From positions 1,907,001 through 1,971,000 of the forward strand of contig NZ_CP011805.1 in assembly GCF_001028625.1 (NCBI RefSeq): a stretch of 64,000 bases of DNA. The letters run 5' to 3'. This DNA comes from Pelagerythrobacter marensis (lineage in GTDB: Bacteria > Pseudomonadota > Alphaproteobacteria > Sphingomonadales > Sphingomonadaceae). The first letter of the stretch is position 1. Each line of letters begins with the position of its first letter. The position numbers were made by a program, and so were the translations under genes. A model generated the notes under the pieces. That model worked only from the letters and a program-made list of their open reading frames with translations. It searched no databases and was not told the DNA's origin. Below, piece after piece: positions 17,935 through 27,954 of the stretch.

Positions 17935-18462
17935 TCAATCCTCATTCAGCCGCTCCCTGATCTCCAGAAGAGCGCGGTAGGCACGGCGCAAGTCGCTTTC
18001 CACCGTACTCAGGCTAACGCCGAATTCCTCGGCCACGGCCTTCTGCGGCACGCCGTCGATCCGGTGGCGGCGAAAAATCCCCGCCGGGCGCGGGCCCAGG
18101 GCATCGAGTGTTTCGGCCACGATCCGCGCATGCTGGCGGCCGATCAGAACCCTCTCGCCCGAAGGTGCATCGGAAACGCCGGGGATGGCCGCGCCCGCCG
18201 CCTCGCTCCACGCCTGCTCCCGCTTGCGTGCCTGACGTTCGGAGCGATAGCGGTCGATCATCACCAGATCGGCGGTACGGAACAGATAGGCCATCGGCGA
18301 AGCCAGCGGCCCTGGGCGCGCGGCGGCAATCTTCAACCAGACCTCTTGCACCAGATCTTCCGCAGCGTCGCCCGCCCCGCGCGCGCGCAGGAAACGCACC
18401 AACCGCTCGCGATTCGCGAGAAAGGCGGCTTCCAGACCGTTTGGAGCGGGATTGCTGGTCAC
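17935..18462 (-). CDS. FecI-type ECF RNA polymerase sigma factor
   Basis: A GTG start at 18462, preceded by GAGG eight bases upstream, gives 175 residues, the usual FecI length; ATG starts at 18525, 18570 and 18588 would add up to 42 residues with no family match. Region 2 is seen in AAEDLVQEVWLKIA and PMAYLFRTADLVMIDRYRSE. Region 4 has the HTH VPQKAVAEEFGVSLSTVESDLRRA. It directs transcription of the neighbouring receptor genes after release by FecR. Regulation by iron is inferred from the family; no Fur box was seen upstream. Confidence 0.9.
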   Translation of the reverse strand: MTSNPAPNGLEAAFLANRERLVRFLRARGAGDAAEDLVQEVWLKIAAARPGPLASPMAYLFRTADLVMIDRYRSERQARKREQAWSEAAGAAIPGVSDAPSGERVLIGRQHARIVAETLDALGPRPAGIFRRHRIDGVPQKAVAEEFGVSLSTVESDLRRAYRALLEIRERLNED

Positions 18463-18604
18463 GGACAAAACCTCATTGGCGGCGGCGCGCGATACGGCAA
18501 ATCCCGTTGCGGGGGAAGACGGCATGGCCTGATGCAGGGGCTCCTGCCGTCCGCACCGAATGATCGACATCGCCCGCCTTGTGCCCATTCATATATCGGG
18601 TATG

Positions 18605-18616
18605 GTGTTTCAACAC
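18605..18616. promoter_or_regulatory. Inverted repeat GTGTT-N2-AACAC, possible operator
   Basis: Two perfectly inverted 5-bp arms with a 2-bp spacer lie next to an AT-rich ATATAT patch, upstream of the acyl-CoA dehydrogenase genes. A TetR-type regulator encoded at 21180-22412 could bind such a site, but this is speculation from position. Confidence 0.25.
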
Positions 18617-18652
18617 GACCCGCAAACGGGCGATGACGGTGGGGAGGACGCA

Positions 18653-18847
18653 ATGATCCGCGAGCTGGAGATCGAACCTGCGTTGCAGGTCACGCGCGTT
18701 CGAATGACGGGACTCGGCACGACCGGCCTGGCATCGATCAGCGCGACCGCCGCACGGTCCGGCGCCAGCGATCAGAACAAGCAGTATCTCCGCCCCCTTC
18801 CCGCGAGCGAAAGCAGCGCGACGCGGCCCCGGGGCCCCGCCCGATAA
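18653..18847 (+). CDS. Possible small ORF, 64 residues, unknown
   Basis: An ATG at 18653 follows a strong GGGGAGG site and opens 65 codons, ending 18 bp before the acyl-CoA dehydrogenase start. The peptide is basic and Ser/Ala/Arg-rich, with no recognisable domain or membrane segment. It may be a chance frame in GC-rich leader DNA or a short leader peptide. No homology can be claimed. Confidence 0.25.
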   Translation: MIRELEIEPALQVTRVRMTGLGTTGLASISATAARSGASDQNKQYLRPLPASESSATRPRGPAR

Positions 18848-18865
18848 TTTGTTGAGGAGAATCGA

Positions 18866-20077
18866 ATGGCCACCCAGCCCGATGTGAAAGCCCCCGATGC
18901 GGACGATGCCTTCCGCGAAGAGGTGCGCCAGTTCCTGGCCGCGAACTTCCCGCCCGAGCTCAAGGGCAAGGGAAACGCGCTCGCCAGTGTTGAGGGGCCG
19001 GCGCAGGAAAGCGACGCCCAGCGCAAGTGGCGCGAGGCGATGGGCGAACGCGGCTGGGGCACGCCCACCTGGCCGCGCGAATACGGCGGCGGCGGGCTGC
19101 CCCGGCGCCAGGCGCGCATTCTCGACGAGGAGATGGGCCGCGTCGGTGCCTATAATCCGATCGGCGGCATGGGCGTCATGATGTTCGGCCCCACCCTGCT
19201 CGAATACGGCAGCGAGGCGCAGAAGAAGGAACACATCCCGCCCATCTGCCGGGGGGAAATCCGCTGGTGTCAGGGATATTCGGAACCCAATGCCGGCTCC
19301 GACCTCGCCAACCTGCAGACTTTTGCGGAAGACAAGGGCGATCATTATCTGGTGAACGGCCAGAAGACCTGGACCAGCGGCGGCCAGTGGGCCGACAAGT
19401 GCTTCGCCATCGTCCGCACCGACAAGAGCGACAAACATCGCGGAATCAGCTTCCTGCTGATGGACATGGATGCCCCGGGGGTGGAAGTGCGCCCGATCCA
19501 GATGATCAGCGGGATGAGCCCGTTCTGCGAAACCTTCTTCACCGATGTGAAGGTACCCAAGGAAAACCTGGTCGGCGAGGAAGGCCAGGGCTGGACCATC
19601 GGCAAGCGCCTGCTTCAGCACGAACGGACCAATCTGTCGGGCGGCGGCAGTCTGGCCCGGATGATGGGCGCGAGCCTTTCCGACCTGGCGAAGAAGTATG
19701 TCGAGACCGACGACAGCGGCGCGATTGCCGACAGGGTTCTTCGCGACCGGATCGCCGATTTCGAAATCCGCTGGAACGCCTTCCTCCTCACCGCGCGGCG
19801 GGCAGTGGAAGAGAGCAAGGCAGCCGGCGGCGTCTCGGAAATCAGTTCCGTGCTCAAGAAACTGGGCACCAAACTGGGCCAGGAACGGGCCGAACTGATG
19901 ATCGAGATCATGGGCTTCCAGGGCCTTGGCTGGGAAGGCGAAGGCTTTTCCGAAGCCGAGCTGGCCGGCGTGCGCGCCTGGCTCTTCGGCAAGGCGACGA
20001 CGATCTACGGCGGTTCGACCGAAATCCAGAACAACATCATCGCCAAGCGCGTGCTTGGCATGCTCGACCATCAGTAA
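18866..20077 (+). CDS. Acyl-CoA dehydrogenase, large subunit-type (catalytic partner)
   Basis: The 403-residue flavoprotein follows a GAGGAGA site. QGYSEPNAGSDLANLQT is the FAD/substrate-binding motif, and the C-terminus has TTIYGGSTEIQNNIIAKR. The usual catalytic Glu in the YEGT position is Gly here. Glu253 in LQHERTNLSGGG occupies the alternative position used by isovaleryl-CoA-type enzymes. The gene is 15 bp before a second, shorter acyl-CoA dehydrogenase. Such adjacent pairs form heteromeric enzymes for bulky acyl-CoAs, for example in steroid side-chain degradation. The substrate here is unknown. Confidence 0.9.
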   Translation: MATQPDVKAPDADDAFREEVRQFLAANFPPELKGKGNALASVEGPAQESDAQRKWREAMGERGWGTPTWPREYGGGGLPRRQARILDEEMGRVGAYNPIGGMGVMMFGPTLLEYGSEAQKKEHIPPICRGEIRWCQGYSEPNAGSDLANLQTFAEDKGDHYLVNGQKTWTSGGQWADKCFAIVRTDKSDKHRGISFLLMDMDAPGVEVRPIQMISGMSPFCETFFTDVKVPKENLVGEEGQGWTIGKRLLQHERTNLSGGGSLARMMGASLSDLAKKYVETDDSGAIADRVLRDRIADFEIRWNAFLLTARRAVEESKAAGGVSEISSVLKKLGTKLGQERAELMIEIMGFQGLGWEGEGFSEAELAGVRAWLFGKATTIYGGSTEIQNNIIAKRVLGMLDHQ

Positions 20078-20092
20078 GGGGCGCGAAAGATC

Positions 20093-21163
20093 ATGGCGGT
20101 TCTCAACGAAGAACAGGAAATGCTGCGCGACATGGCGCGCGAATGGGCAACCAACGAAAGCCCGGTGGCGGCTTTCCGCAAGATCCGCGCGAGCGGCGAT
20201 CCCGAGGCGTTCGACCGCGACGCCTATGGCGCAATGGCGCAAATGGGCTGGAGCGGGATCATCGTGCCGGAAGAGCATGGCGGGTCCGATTTCGGCTGGC
20301 TTTCGGCCGGCCTTGTGGTGGAGGAACTGGGCAAGACCCTGACCGCCAGCCCGCTGATCGCAACGACACTGGCCGCGGCGGCCATCGTGCTGGGCGGTAG
20401 CGACGAACAGAAGGCCAAATGGCTGCCGCGCCTCGCCAGTGGGGAGACGATCGGGACCCTGGCGATCGACGAGGGCCCCCGGCACGATCCGGCGAAGCTG
20501 TCGGCGAGCGTTTCGGGCGGAAAGCTCTCGGGCACCAAGGCCTTCGTGCACGAGGCACACGGTGCGGACCTGTTCGTGGTCGCCGCGGCCGACGGCCTCT
20601 ATCTGGTGGAGAAAGGCGACGGCGTATCGCTCGCCACCCGCAAGCTGACCGACCAACGCAGCCATGCCGAAATCACTTTCGACGGCGCGCCGGCGGACAA
20701 GCTGGAGAACGGGGGCGACAGCCTGCTCGACGACGTGCTCGACCGGGCCCGCATCCTCACCGCCTGCGAGATGCTGGGCATGGCCCAGGCGGTGTTCGAC
20801 ATGACGCTCGACTATCTGAAGCAGCGCGTTCAGTTCAACCAGGTGCTGGCGACCTTCCAGGCGCTGCAACATCGCATGGCCGACCTGTTCGGCGACCTGG
20901 CGATGATGCGCTCCGCAGTGGAAGGCGGCCTGCAGGCGCTCGACATCGGCGTCGGTGCGTCCCGCGCGGCAATCATCGCCAAAGCCGAAGCGAACCGCGC
21001 GCTCCACCTGATAAGCCGCGAGGGCATCCAGCTTCACGGCGGGATCGGGATGACCGACGAATACGATGCCGGCTTCTACCTCAAGCGCGCCCGCGTGCTG
21101 GAGGCGATCTGGGGCAGCACGCCCTATCTGCGCGATCGCTTCGCCGGGGCCAGCGGTTACTAG
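20093..21163 (+). CDS. Acyl-CoA dehydrogenase, short subunit-type
   Basis: The 356-residue protein belongs to the acyl-CoA dehydrogenase family, with the N-terminal helical domain, a middle beta domain, and LHGGIGMTDEYDAGFYLKR near the C-terminus. Neither catalytic Glu position is occupied: helix G reads VLDRARILTAC, and the C-terminal motif reads IWGSTPYLRD. This suggests that it is the non-catalytic subunit of a heteromer with the preceding 403-residue protein. It converges with the TetR-like gene, with 16 bp between stop codons. Confidence 0.88.
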   Translation: MAVLNEEQEMLRDMAREWATNESPVAAFRKIRASGDPEAFDRDAYGAMAQMGWSGIIVPEEHGGSDFGWLSAGLVVEELGKTLTASPLIATTLAAAAIVLGGSDEQKAKWLPRLASGETIGTLAIDEGPRHDPAKLSASVSGGKLSGTKAFVHEAHGADLFVVAAADGLYLVEKGDGVSLATRKLTDQRSHAEITFDGAPADKLENGGDSLLDDVLDRARILTACEMLGMAQAVFDMTLDYLKQRVQFNQVLATFQALQHRMADLFGDLAMMRSAVEGGLQALDIGVGASRAAIIAKAEANRALHLISREGIQLHGGIGMTDEYDAGFYLKRARVLEAIWGSTPYLRDRFAGASGY

Positions 21164-21179
21164 GCCGGAAGCGGGCTGA

Positions 21180-22412
21180 CTATTCGACCGGGGCGAGCAG
21201 ACCGGTCGAAAGGGTGGTGGCGTAAGTCCGCACCGCAAGCTCGGGGTCGCCGAAGCGGTCCGCCCAGTTGCGCGCTTCGTAGGCACCGTTGAGTGTGGAC
21301 ATGATCACCTGGCTCGCCACCAGGGGATCGATCGGACGCACCGACCCATCGGCCACCCCATCGATCAGCATTCCGGCAAACCGCCGCGCAAGTCGGTTCG
21401 AACGGGTGACGACATCGAGCTTGTGATCGGTGTCGAGCGCCTGGAGCGCGGTCGTGCGGAGCAGCGGCATGGCGTCGAAGAACTGCACGTCCAGCAATTC
21501 CGCCAGCACGCTGGTGAGCCGGGTCCAGTAATCGGCGTCGACGGTCTGCCCGGCCATCTGCACGGATGAAAGCCGGTCGTAACTGCGCTGGAAACAGGAC
21601 AGGACGAGATCGTCCTTGGCATCGTGATGGTGGTAGAAACTGCCCTTGGTCACGTTGAGCGATCGGGCGATGCGGTTGACCGATGCGCCGCGATAACCGC
21701 GCTGATTGATCGTAACCGTCGCAGCGCGCAGGAATTCATCGTTCTGGCTGGGCTTTGCATCCTCCCGCGTGCGCCAGTCTCCGCTGTCGAGCGTGCGCGG
21801 ACGCCATTCGCCGGGCCGGGACGGGATGCCGTAAGCGAGAATGTCGAACATACGCTCGCTCACCCGGGGGAAATCGAGCGTGGAATAGCGCAGCGACCAG
21901 ACCGGCCACCACATCATCGCTTCCAGCAGAACATGGGCCCGGGCGGAAAACAGCGCATGCGCGCGATCCGATTGCGGCTCTCCGAAGAAACCGCGCACCC
22001 GGCCCACGATTTCACGATACCGCGCAAGCAGCGGTGCCTGGGCCGCAGGATCGAGCGTGCGGATTTCCGACAGTGCGGCGACCAGCCCTCTCTCCCCCCG
22101 CCGAATGCGGGTGCGCAGCGCGACGTGTTCGTCGATATAGCGGCGCAGTCGTGCAGGCGGATCGGGTTCGGCCAGGGCATCGCTGGCGATCTGCCCCATC
22201 AGATCCAGCGTCGCCTCGTACACCGCGACGACGAGCTGTTCCTTGCGCGAGAAGTAATAGGTGATGCTGGTGGCGTTGAGCCCGATGGCACGCGCCACGT
22301 CCGACAGTGTCGTGGCCTTGACGCCTACCTCGTTGATCAGGACCGAGGCGGCATGGATGATAGCCTGGCGCTTCTCGCCGAACCGTCTCGTTTCCGCACT
22401 CTTGCTCGCCAT
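21180..22412 (-). CDS. Tandem TetR-family transcriptional regulator
   Basis: The 410-residue protein is about twice the usual TetR length and contains two TetR DNA-binding domains. The first HTH lies near residues 15-62 (TTLSDVARAIGLNATSITYYFS), with its own helical ligand domain. The second lies near residues 225-275 (ASVNRIARSLNVTKGSFYHHHD), with a second ligand domain to the end. Both recognition helices look intact. It is 62 bp downstream of the acyl-CoA ligase on the same strand and between catabolic genes, so repression of the lipid-degradation block is plausible. Its effector, possibly an acyl-CoA, is inferred from neighbours only. Confidence 0.88.
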   Translation of the reverse strand: MASKSAETRRFGEKRQAIIHAASVLINEVGVKATTLSDVARAIGLNATSITYYFSRKEQLVVAVYEATLDLMGQIASDALAEPDPPARLRRYIDEHVALRTRIRRGERGLVAALSEIRTLDPAAQAPLLARYREIVGRVRGFFGEPQSDRAHALFSARAHVLLEAMMWWPVWSLRYSTLDFPRVSERMFDILAYGIPSRPGEWRPRTLDSGDWRTREDAKPSQNDEFLRAATVTINQRGYRGASVNRIARSLNVTKGSFYHHHDAKDDLVLSCFQRSYDRLSSVQMAGQTVDADYWTRLTSVLAELLDVQFFDAMPLLRTTALQALDTDHKLDVVTRSNRLARRFAGMLIDGVADGSVRPIDPLVASQVIMSTLNGAYEARNWADRFGDPELAVRTYATTLSTGLLAPVE

Positions 22413-22474
22413 CGGCTCCCCCGTTTCAGTTCCGTTACATCAGCCGGAGCCGAAGTGCCAAGCCGGCAGCGGTG

Positions 22475-24229
22475 CTATTCCCCCTCGAACAGCACAGACA
22501 GATCTTTCTTGAGAATTTTCCCGTTGGCGTTGCGCGGCAGGGTGTCTTCAACGAACACGATCCGGACGGGCACCTTGAATTTCGCCAGCCGGGCGGCAAC
22601 CCAGGCCTGCAACTCTTCCTCGCTGGCGGTGCTCCCCGGCGCGAGATGGACCACGGCAGCCGGCTCTTCCCCCAACTGCAGGTGCGGCAGCCCGATCAGC
22701 GCGGCATCGGTTACCGCCGGATGATCGTAGAGGACGTTTTCGACTTCGGACGAATAGATGTTCTCCCCGCCACGGATGATCATGTCCTTCGCCCGATCGA
22801 CGATGTAGCAGAACCCTTCTTCGTCCAGCCGCGCGAGATCGCCGGTGCGAACCCAGCCGTCGATAAACGTTGCGGCGGTCGCTTCGGGATTGTTCCAGTA
22901 CCCCTTCACCACCATCGGGCCGCGCGCCCACAGCTCGCCCACTTCACCCGCGGGCAACTCGCGCTCGCCATCTTCGCTCATGATCTTGAGGTCGGCGACT
23001 GCGACCGGCGGGCCGCAGCTATCGGGACGGTTCAGGTAATCCTCGCTCGAATGCCCGGTCACCGTGGCCATCGTCTCGGTCATGCCCCAGCCATTGCCCG
23101 GCAGGGCGCCGAACACTTCGCGGATCTTGCGCACCAGTTCCGGCGCGGCGGGCGCGCCGCCATAGGCAATCGCTTCTATGCTGGAGAGGTCGTAATCCTT
23201 GCGCGCGGGGTGTTCGATCAGTTGCCAGGCGATCGTCGGCACCCCGCCGGTGACGTGGACTTTCTCGCGCTCGATAATCTCGAACGCCTTGATCGGGTCC
23301 CACTTGTGCATGAAGATCAGCGTGTTGCCCGCCGCGAGATTGCCCATCAGCGCAGCCGAACAGGCAGTGACGTGAAACAGCGGAATGACCGTGAGGCCGA
23401 CCTTGTGCGCCGGCTCCGGCATTGCCTCGCCCCGGCGCAGAACGGCACAGGCCGCGGTGTAGCCGCTGGACAGGATATTGGTGCACAAGTTGCGGTGCGT
23501 GCCCAGCGCGCCCTTGGGGTTGCCGGTCGTGCCGCTGGTGTAGAAAATCGTCGCGTCATCATCCGGCGCGATCTCCACCTCGGGCAGTTCCATGACGGGC
23601 AGGTCGCGATAGCCGGGCGGCGCGCCAATCACATCTTCCAGTCGTTCGGTCCCGGACGGGGCAATTTCGCTGCGCGAAACCAGCACGGCTTCCAGATCCG
23701 GGCATTCGTTCCGGTGCGGGGAAATCCGCTCCCACCGCTCCTCGTCGCAGATCAGCGCGCGCGTGCCCGAATTGGCCAGGCCATAGGCGAGTTCCGGCCC
23801 CGTCCACCACGCGTTCAGCGGCACGCAAATCGCGCCGATCGTTGCAGCAGCGAAGAAAGCCACTGGCCATTCGGGCAGATTGCGCATCGCGACCGCAACC
23901 CGGTCGCCCTTCCCCACCCCGCGCGCCTGAAGCGCATGGGCCAGCGTGGCGACCGCGCGGAACCACGCATCGTAGGTGACGCGTTCGTCTTCGTAGATAG
24001 TGAACTCGCGATCGGCATACATCCGGCCGAGGAGAGCAATCGCACGCAAACTGGGCGGCGCGTTCTTCCATACGCGCGTCGGCACACCGCGTATGTCGAC
24101 CGTTTCCATTTCGAACGGCTGGCCGGGCGCGGTCAGAATTTCGCGGCACTTGTCGCGCGAAATCACCGGCCAGCCTGCCGGCCGGGTCCAGCCGATGGCC
24201 GAAGCGAGATCGCCTGCCTGTGTCGCCAT
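22475..24229 (-). CDS. Fatty-acid/acyl-CoA ligase (AMP-forming)
   Basis: The 584-residue protein of the ANL superfamily carries the P-loop-like IFYTSGTTGNPKG, the adenylate motif GWGMTETMATVTG, GWVRTGDLARLDEEGF, and the C-terminal catalytic lysine in NANGKILKKDL. It activates a carboxylic acid to its acyl-CoA through an acyl-adenylate. It diverges from the serine hydrolase/FadB pair and precedes the TetR-like gene. A 41-codon remnant of a thiolase gene ends 2 nt before its ATG. The substrate is not predictable from the sequence; medium- or long-chain acids are likely. Confidence 0.9.
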   Translation of the reverse strand: MATQAGDLASAIGWTRPAGWPVISRDKCREILTAPGQPFEMETVDIRGVPTRVWKNAPPSLRAIALLGRMYADREFTIYEDERVTYDAWFRAVATLAHALQARGVGKGDRVAVAMRNLPEWPVAFFAAATIGAICVPLNAWWTGPELAYGLANSGTRALICDEERWERISPHRNECPDLEAVLVSRSEIAPSGTERLEDVIGAPPGYRDLPVMELPEVEIAPDDDATIFYTSGTTGNPKGALGTHRNLCTNILSSGYTAACAVLRRGEAMPEPAHKVGLTVIPLFHVTACSAALMGNLAAGNTLIFMHKWDPIKAFEIIEREKVHVTGGVPTIAWQLIEHPARKDYDLSSIEAIAYGGAPAAPELVRKIREVFGALPGNGWGMTETMATVTGHSSEDYLNRPDSCGPPVAVADLKIMSEDGERELPAGEVGELWARGPMVVKGYWNNPEATAATFIDGWVRTGDLARLDEEGFCYIVDRAKDMIIRGGENIYSSEVENVLYDHPAVTDAALIGLPHLQLGEEPAAVVHLAPGSTASEEELQAWVAARLAKFKVPVRIVFVEDTLPRNANGKILKKDLSVLFEGE

Positions 24230-24231
24230 GA

Positions 24232-24357
24232 TCAAAGCCCCCCGAACCGGCAGCCAGCGGGGCCGGGCAGCCATTGGGCACGGGCAATCCCGAAGGCGCC
24301 ATCCCGTACTCTCGTCAGGGGCGTATGGGCGGTGGACACGATCGCGGCGTCGCGCAT
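24232..24357 (-). pseudogene. Thiolase 5' remnant, now a 41-codon upstream ORF
   Basis: An ATG at 24357, preceded by AGAGGAA, opens a frame reading MRDAAIVSTAHTPLTRVRDG followed by AF. This is the characteristic N-terminus of acetyl-CoA acyltransferases (MRDAxIVSTARTP). Homology ends abruptly after about 22 residues; the following 19 codons look unrelated, and a TGA falls 2 nt before the acyl-CoA ligase ATG. The best reading is a deletion that removed the thiolase body and joined its start region to the ligase. The remnant could still be translated and couple to the ligase. Confidence 0.75.
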
Positions 24358-24470
24358 TTCGGGCAGGTTCCTCTCGTCTTTCGCTTGTGCGATTCTTGTT
24401 TGGCGATTTATGCAGATGCCGGGCACCGTGGCAAGGCGCGAGGCCCGATTTTCTGAATGTCAGGTATGAG

Positions 24471-24489
24471 GCTTCAAAAGCGCTTCAAA
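24471..24489. repeat. Direct repeat GCTTCAAA, 11-bp spacing
   Basis: Two exact copies of GCTTCAAA lie at 24471-24478 and 24482-24489, one helical turn apart, in the divergent region between the acyl-CoA ligase/thiolase remnant and the serine hydrolase. The placement and spacing would suit a regulator-binding site, but none has been shown. Confidence 0.35.
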
Positions 24490-24552
24490 TTGTCTATCGT
24501 CCATTGTCAGAAGAAAAGGTATGCCCTCTAGCGGGGCTGTGTGGGAGGGATC

Positions 24553-25788
24553 ATGATCGAACTTGCGGACGCAGGGGAACTGGGCTTCGACAAGGCGCGT
24601 CTGGCCCGCATCGACGGCTTTCTGCAGGAAAGCTACATCGACACCGGCCGTCTGCCCTGCGCCCAGATCCTGGTCGCGCGCGAGGGGCGCCCGGTGCACT
24701 ACGCCCATTTCGGCACCCTGTGCGAAGACGGCACGCCAATGCGCGAGGATGCGCTGTTCCGCATTGCCAGCATGACCAAGCCGGTGACTTCGATCGCCTT
24801 CATGCAACTGGTCGAACAGTGCCGTGTCGCCCTGGAGGACCCGGTCACCCGCGTCTTCCCCGAATTCGCCGATCTCACCGTCTATGCCGGGGGCGGAGGA
24901 TCCGTCCCATTTGCGCCGGGCACGCCCGCCCCGCCGATGCGCTTCGTCGATCTGCTGACGCACATGTCGGGCTTCACCTATGGCCTGCAGAACCGCACCA
25001 ATATCGATGCGCTCTATCGCGACGAGAACCTAGATTTCGCGCGCGACCACCTTGACTCGGATGGCTACGTGGAAAAGCTGGCGCGCCTGCCGCTGGAATT
25101 CGCGCCCGGCACCGGATGGAACTATTCGGTTTCGACCGATGTGCTGGGCATCGCGGTCGAACGGCTGAGCGGGATGCGGCTGGGCAATTACCTCGCCGAA
25201 CACGTCTTCGGCCCGCTGGGCATGACCGACACAGCCTTCGGCGCGGGGGACGCAGGGGCGGAACGGCTGGCCGATGCATACGCCTATCAGCCGGGCAAGG
25301 CCCCGCGCATGGTTGATGCCGGGGCGACCAGCAAGCTCAACCGCACCGGCACTTTCGACAGCGGCGGCGGCGGTTTGATCGGCACGATCGCGGACTACCA
25401 TCGGTTCGCGGCGATGCTGGCGAATGGCGGCGCGCTGGGCGATACCCGGATCGTTTCGCCCAAGACGCTGCGGCTGATGCGGACCAATCACCTGCCGGGC
25501 GGCGCCGACCTGACCGAAATGTCGCGCAGCCTGTTTTCGGAATCGCACAATGCCGGCACCGGTTTCGGACTGGGTTTCGCCATGGTAATCGACCCGGCAA
25601 GAACGCTGATGCCCGCCAGCAAGGGCGAATTCTACTGGGGCGGCGCCTATTCGACCGCCTTCTTCGTCGATCCGGTGGAGGATGTGACCATGGTCTTCAT
25701 GACGCAGCTCTACCCCTCGTCCGCCTATCCCATTCGCCGCCAGCTCAAGACACTGATCTACGCGGCGCTGACACACAGCAAAGTCTGA
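24553..25788 (+). CDS. Serine hydrolase, class C beta-lactamase/esterase family
   Basis: The ATG at 24553 follows GGGAGGGA. The 411-residue protein has the SxxK motif at Ser73-Met-Thr-Lys76 (RIASMTKP), a Tyr-Ser motif in WNYSVSTDVLG, and a C-terminal GGAYST region in place of KTG. No signal peptide is visible, so it is probably cytoplasmic. Family members are esterases, transesterases or amidases. It is 15 bp before the fadB-like gene, so a hydrolase releasing acids or acyl groups for the adjacent beta-oxidation enzymes is likely. Confidence 0.85.
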   Translation: MIELADAGELGFDKARLARIDGFLQESYIDTGRLPCAQILVAREGRPVHYAHFGTLCEDGTPMREDALFRIASMTKPVTSIAFMQLVEQCRVALEDPVTRVFPEFADLTVYAGGGGSVPFAPGTPAPPMRFVDLLTHMSGFTYGLQNRTNIDALYRDENLDFARDHLDSDGYVEKLARLPLEFAPGTGWNYSVSTDVLGIAVERLSGMRLGNYLAEHVFGPLGMTDTAFGAGDAGAERLADAYAYQPGKAPRMVDAGATSKLNRTGTFDSGGGGLIGTIADYHRFAAMLANGGALGDTRIVSPKTLRLMRTNHLPGGADLTEMSRSLFSESHNAGTGFGLGFAMVIDPARTLMPASKGEFYWGGAYSTAFFVDPVEDVTMVFMTQLYPSSAYPIRRQLKTLIYAALTHSKV

Positions 25789-25803
25789 AGGAGAAACCGA
25801 CCC

Positions 25804-27843
<2,040 letters not shown>

Positions 27844-27872
27844 AGCTTTCGAACATGCCAACAAGGCACTGC

Positions 27873-27900
27873 GGCACCGCCGGTTCAGGCCGACGGTGCC
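27873..27900. terminator. Hairpin between convergent fadB-like and OYE genes
   Basis: GGCACCG at 27873-27879 pairs with CGGTGCC at 27894-27900 across a 14-nt GC-rich loop. It lies 30 bp after the fadB-like stop and before the oppositely oriented gene, so it may act in both directions. Confidence 0.4.
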
Positions 27901-27954
27901 GTTTGCCTATGGCGGCGCATCTGGGCATCAATTGCCGCAGCCACTTCCGCTCGG

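Larger units (their letters stand above)
18463..18865. promoter_or_regulatory. Divergent intergenic region between sigma factor and acyl-CoA dehydrogenase
   Basis: This 403-bp stretch separates the sigma gene (minus) from the acyl-CoA dehydrogenase pair (plus). It contains an AT-rich patch near 18588-18604, an inverted repeat GTGTT-TC-AACAC at 18605-18616, and a possible short ORF at 18653-18847. No other gene was recognised in it. Confidence 0.5.

Noticed and set aside
18473..21286. 937-codon open frame on the minus strand across the acyl-CoA dehydrogenase pair
   Set aside because: The plus-strand genes are clear acyl-CoA dehydrogenases; this frame has no recognised domain and is a shadow.
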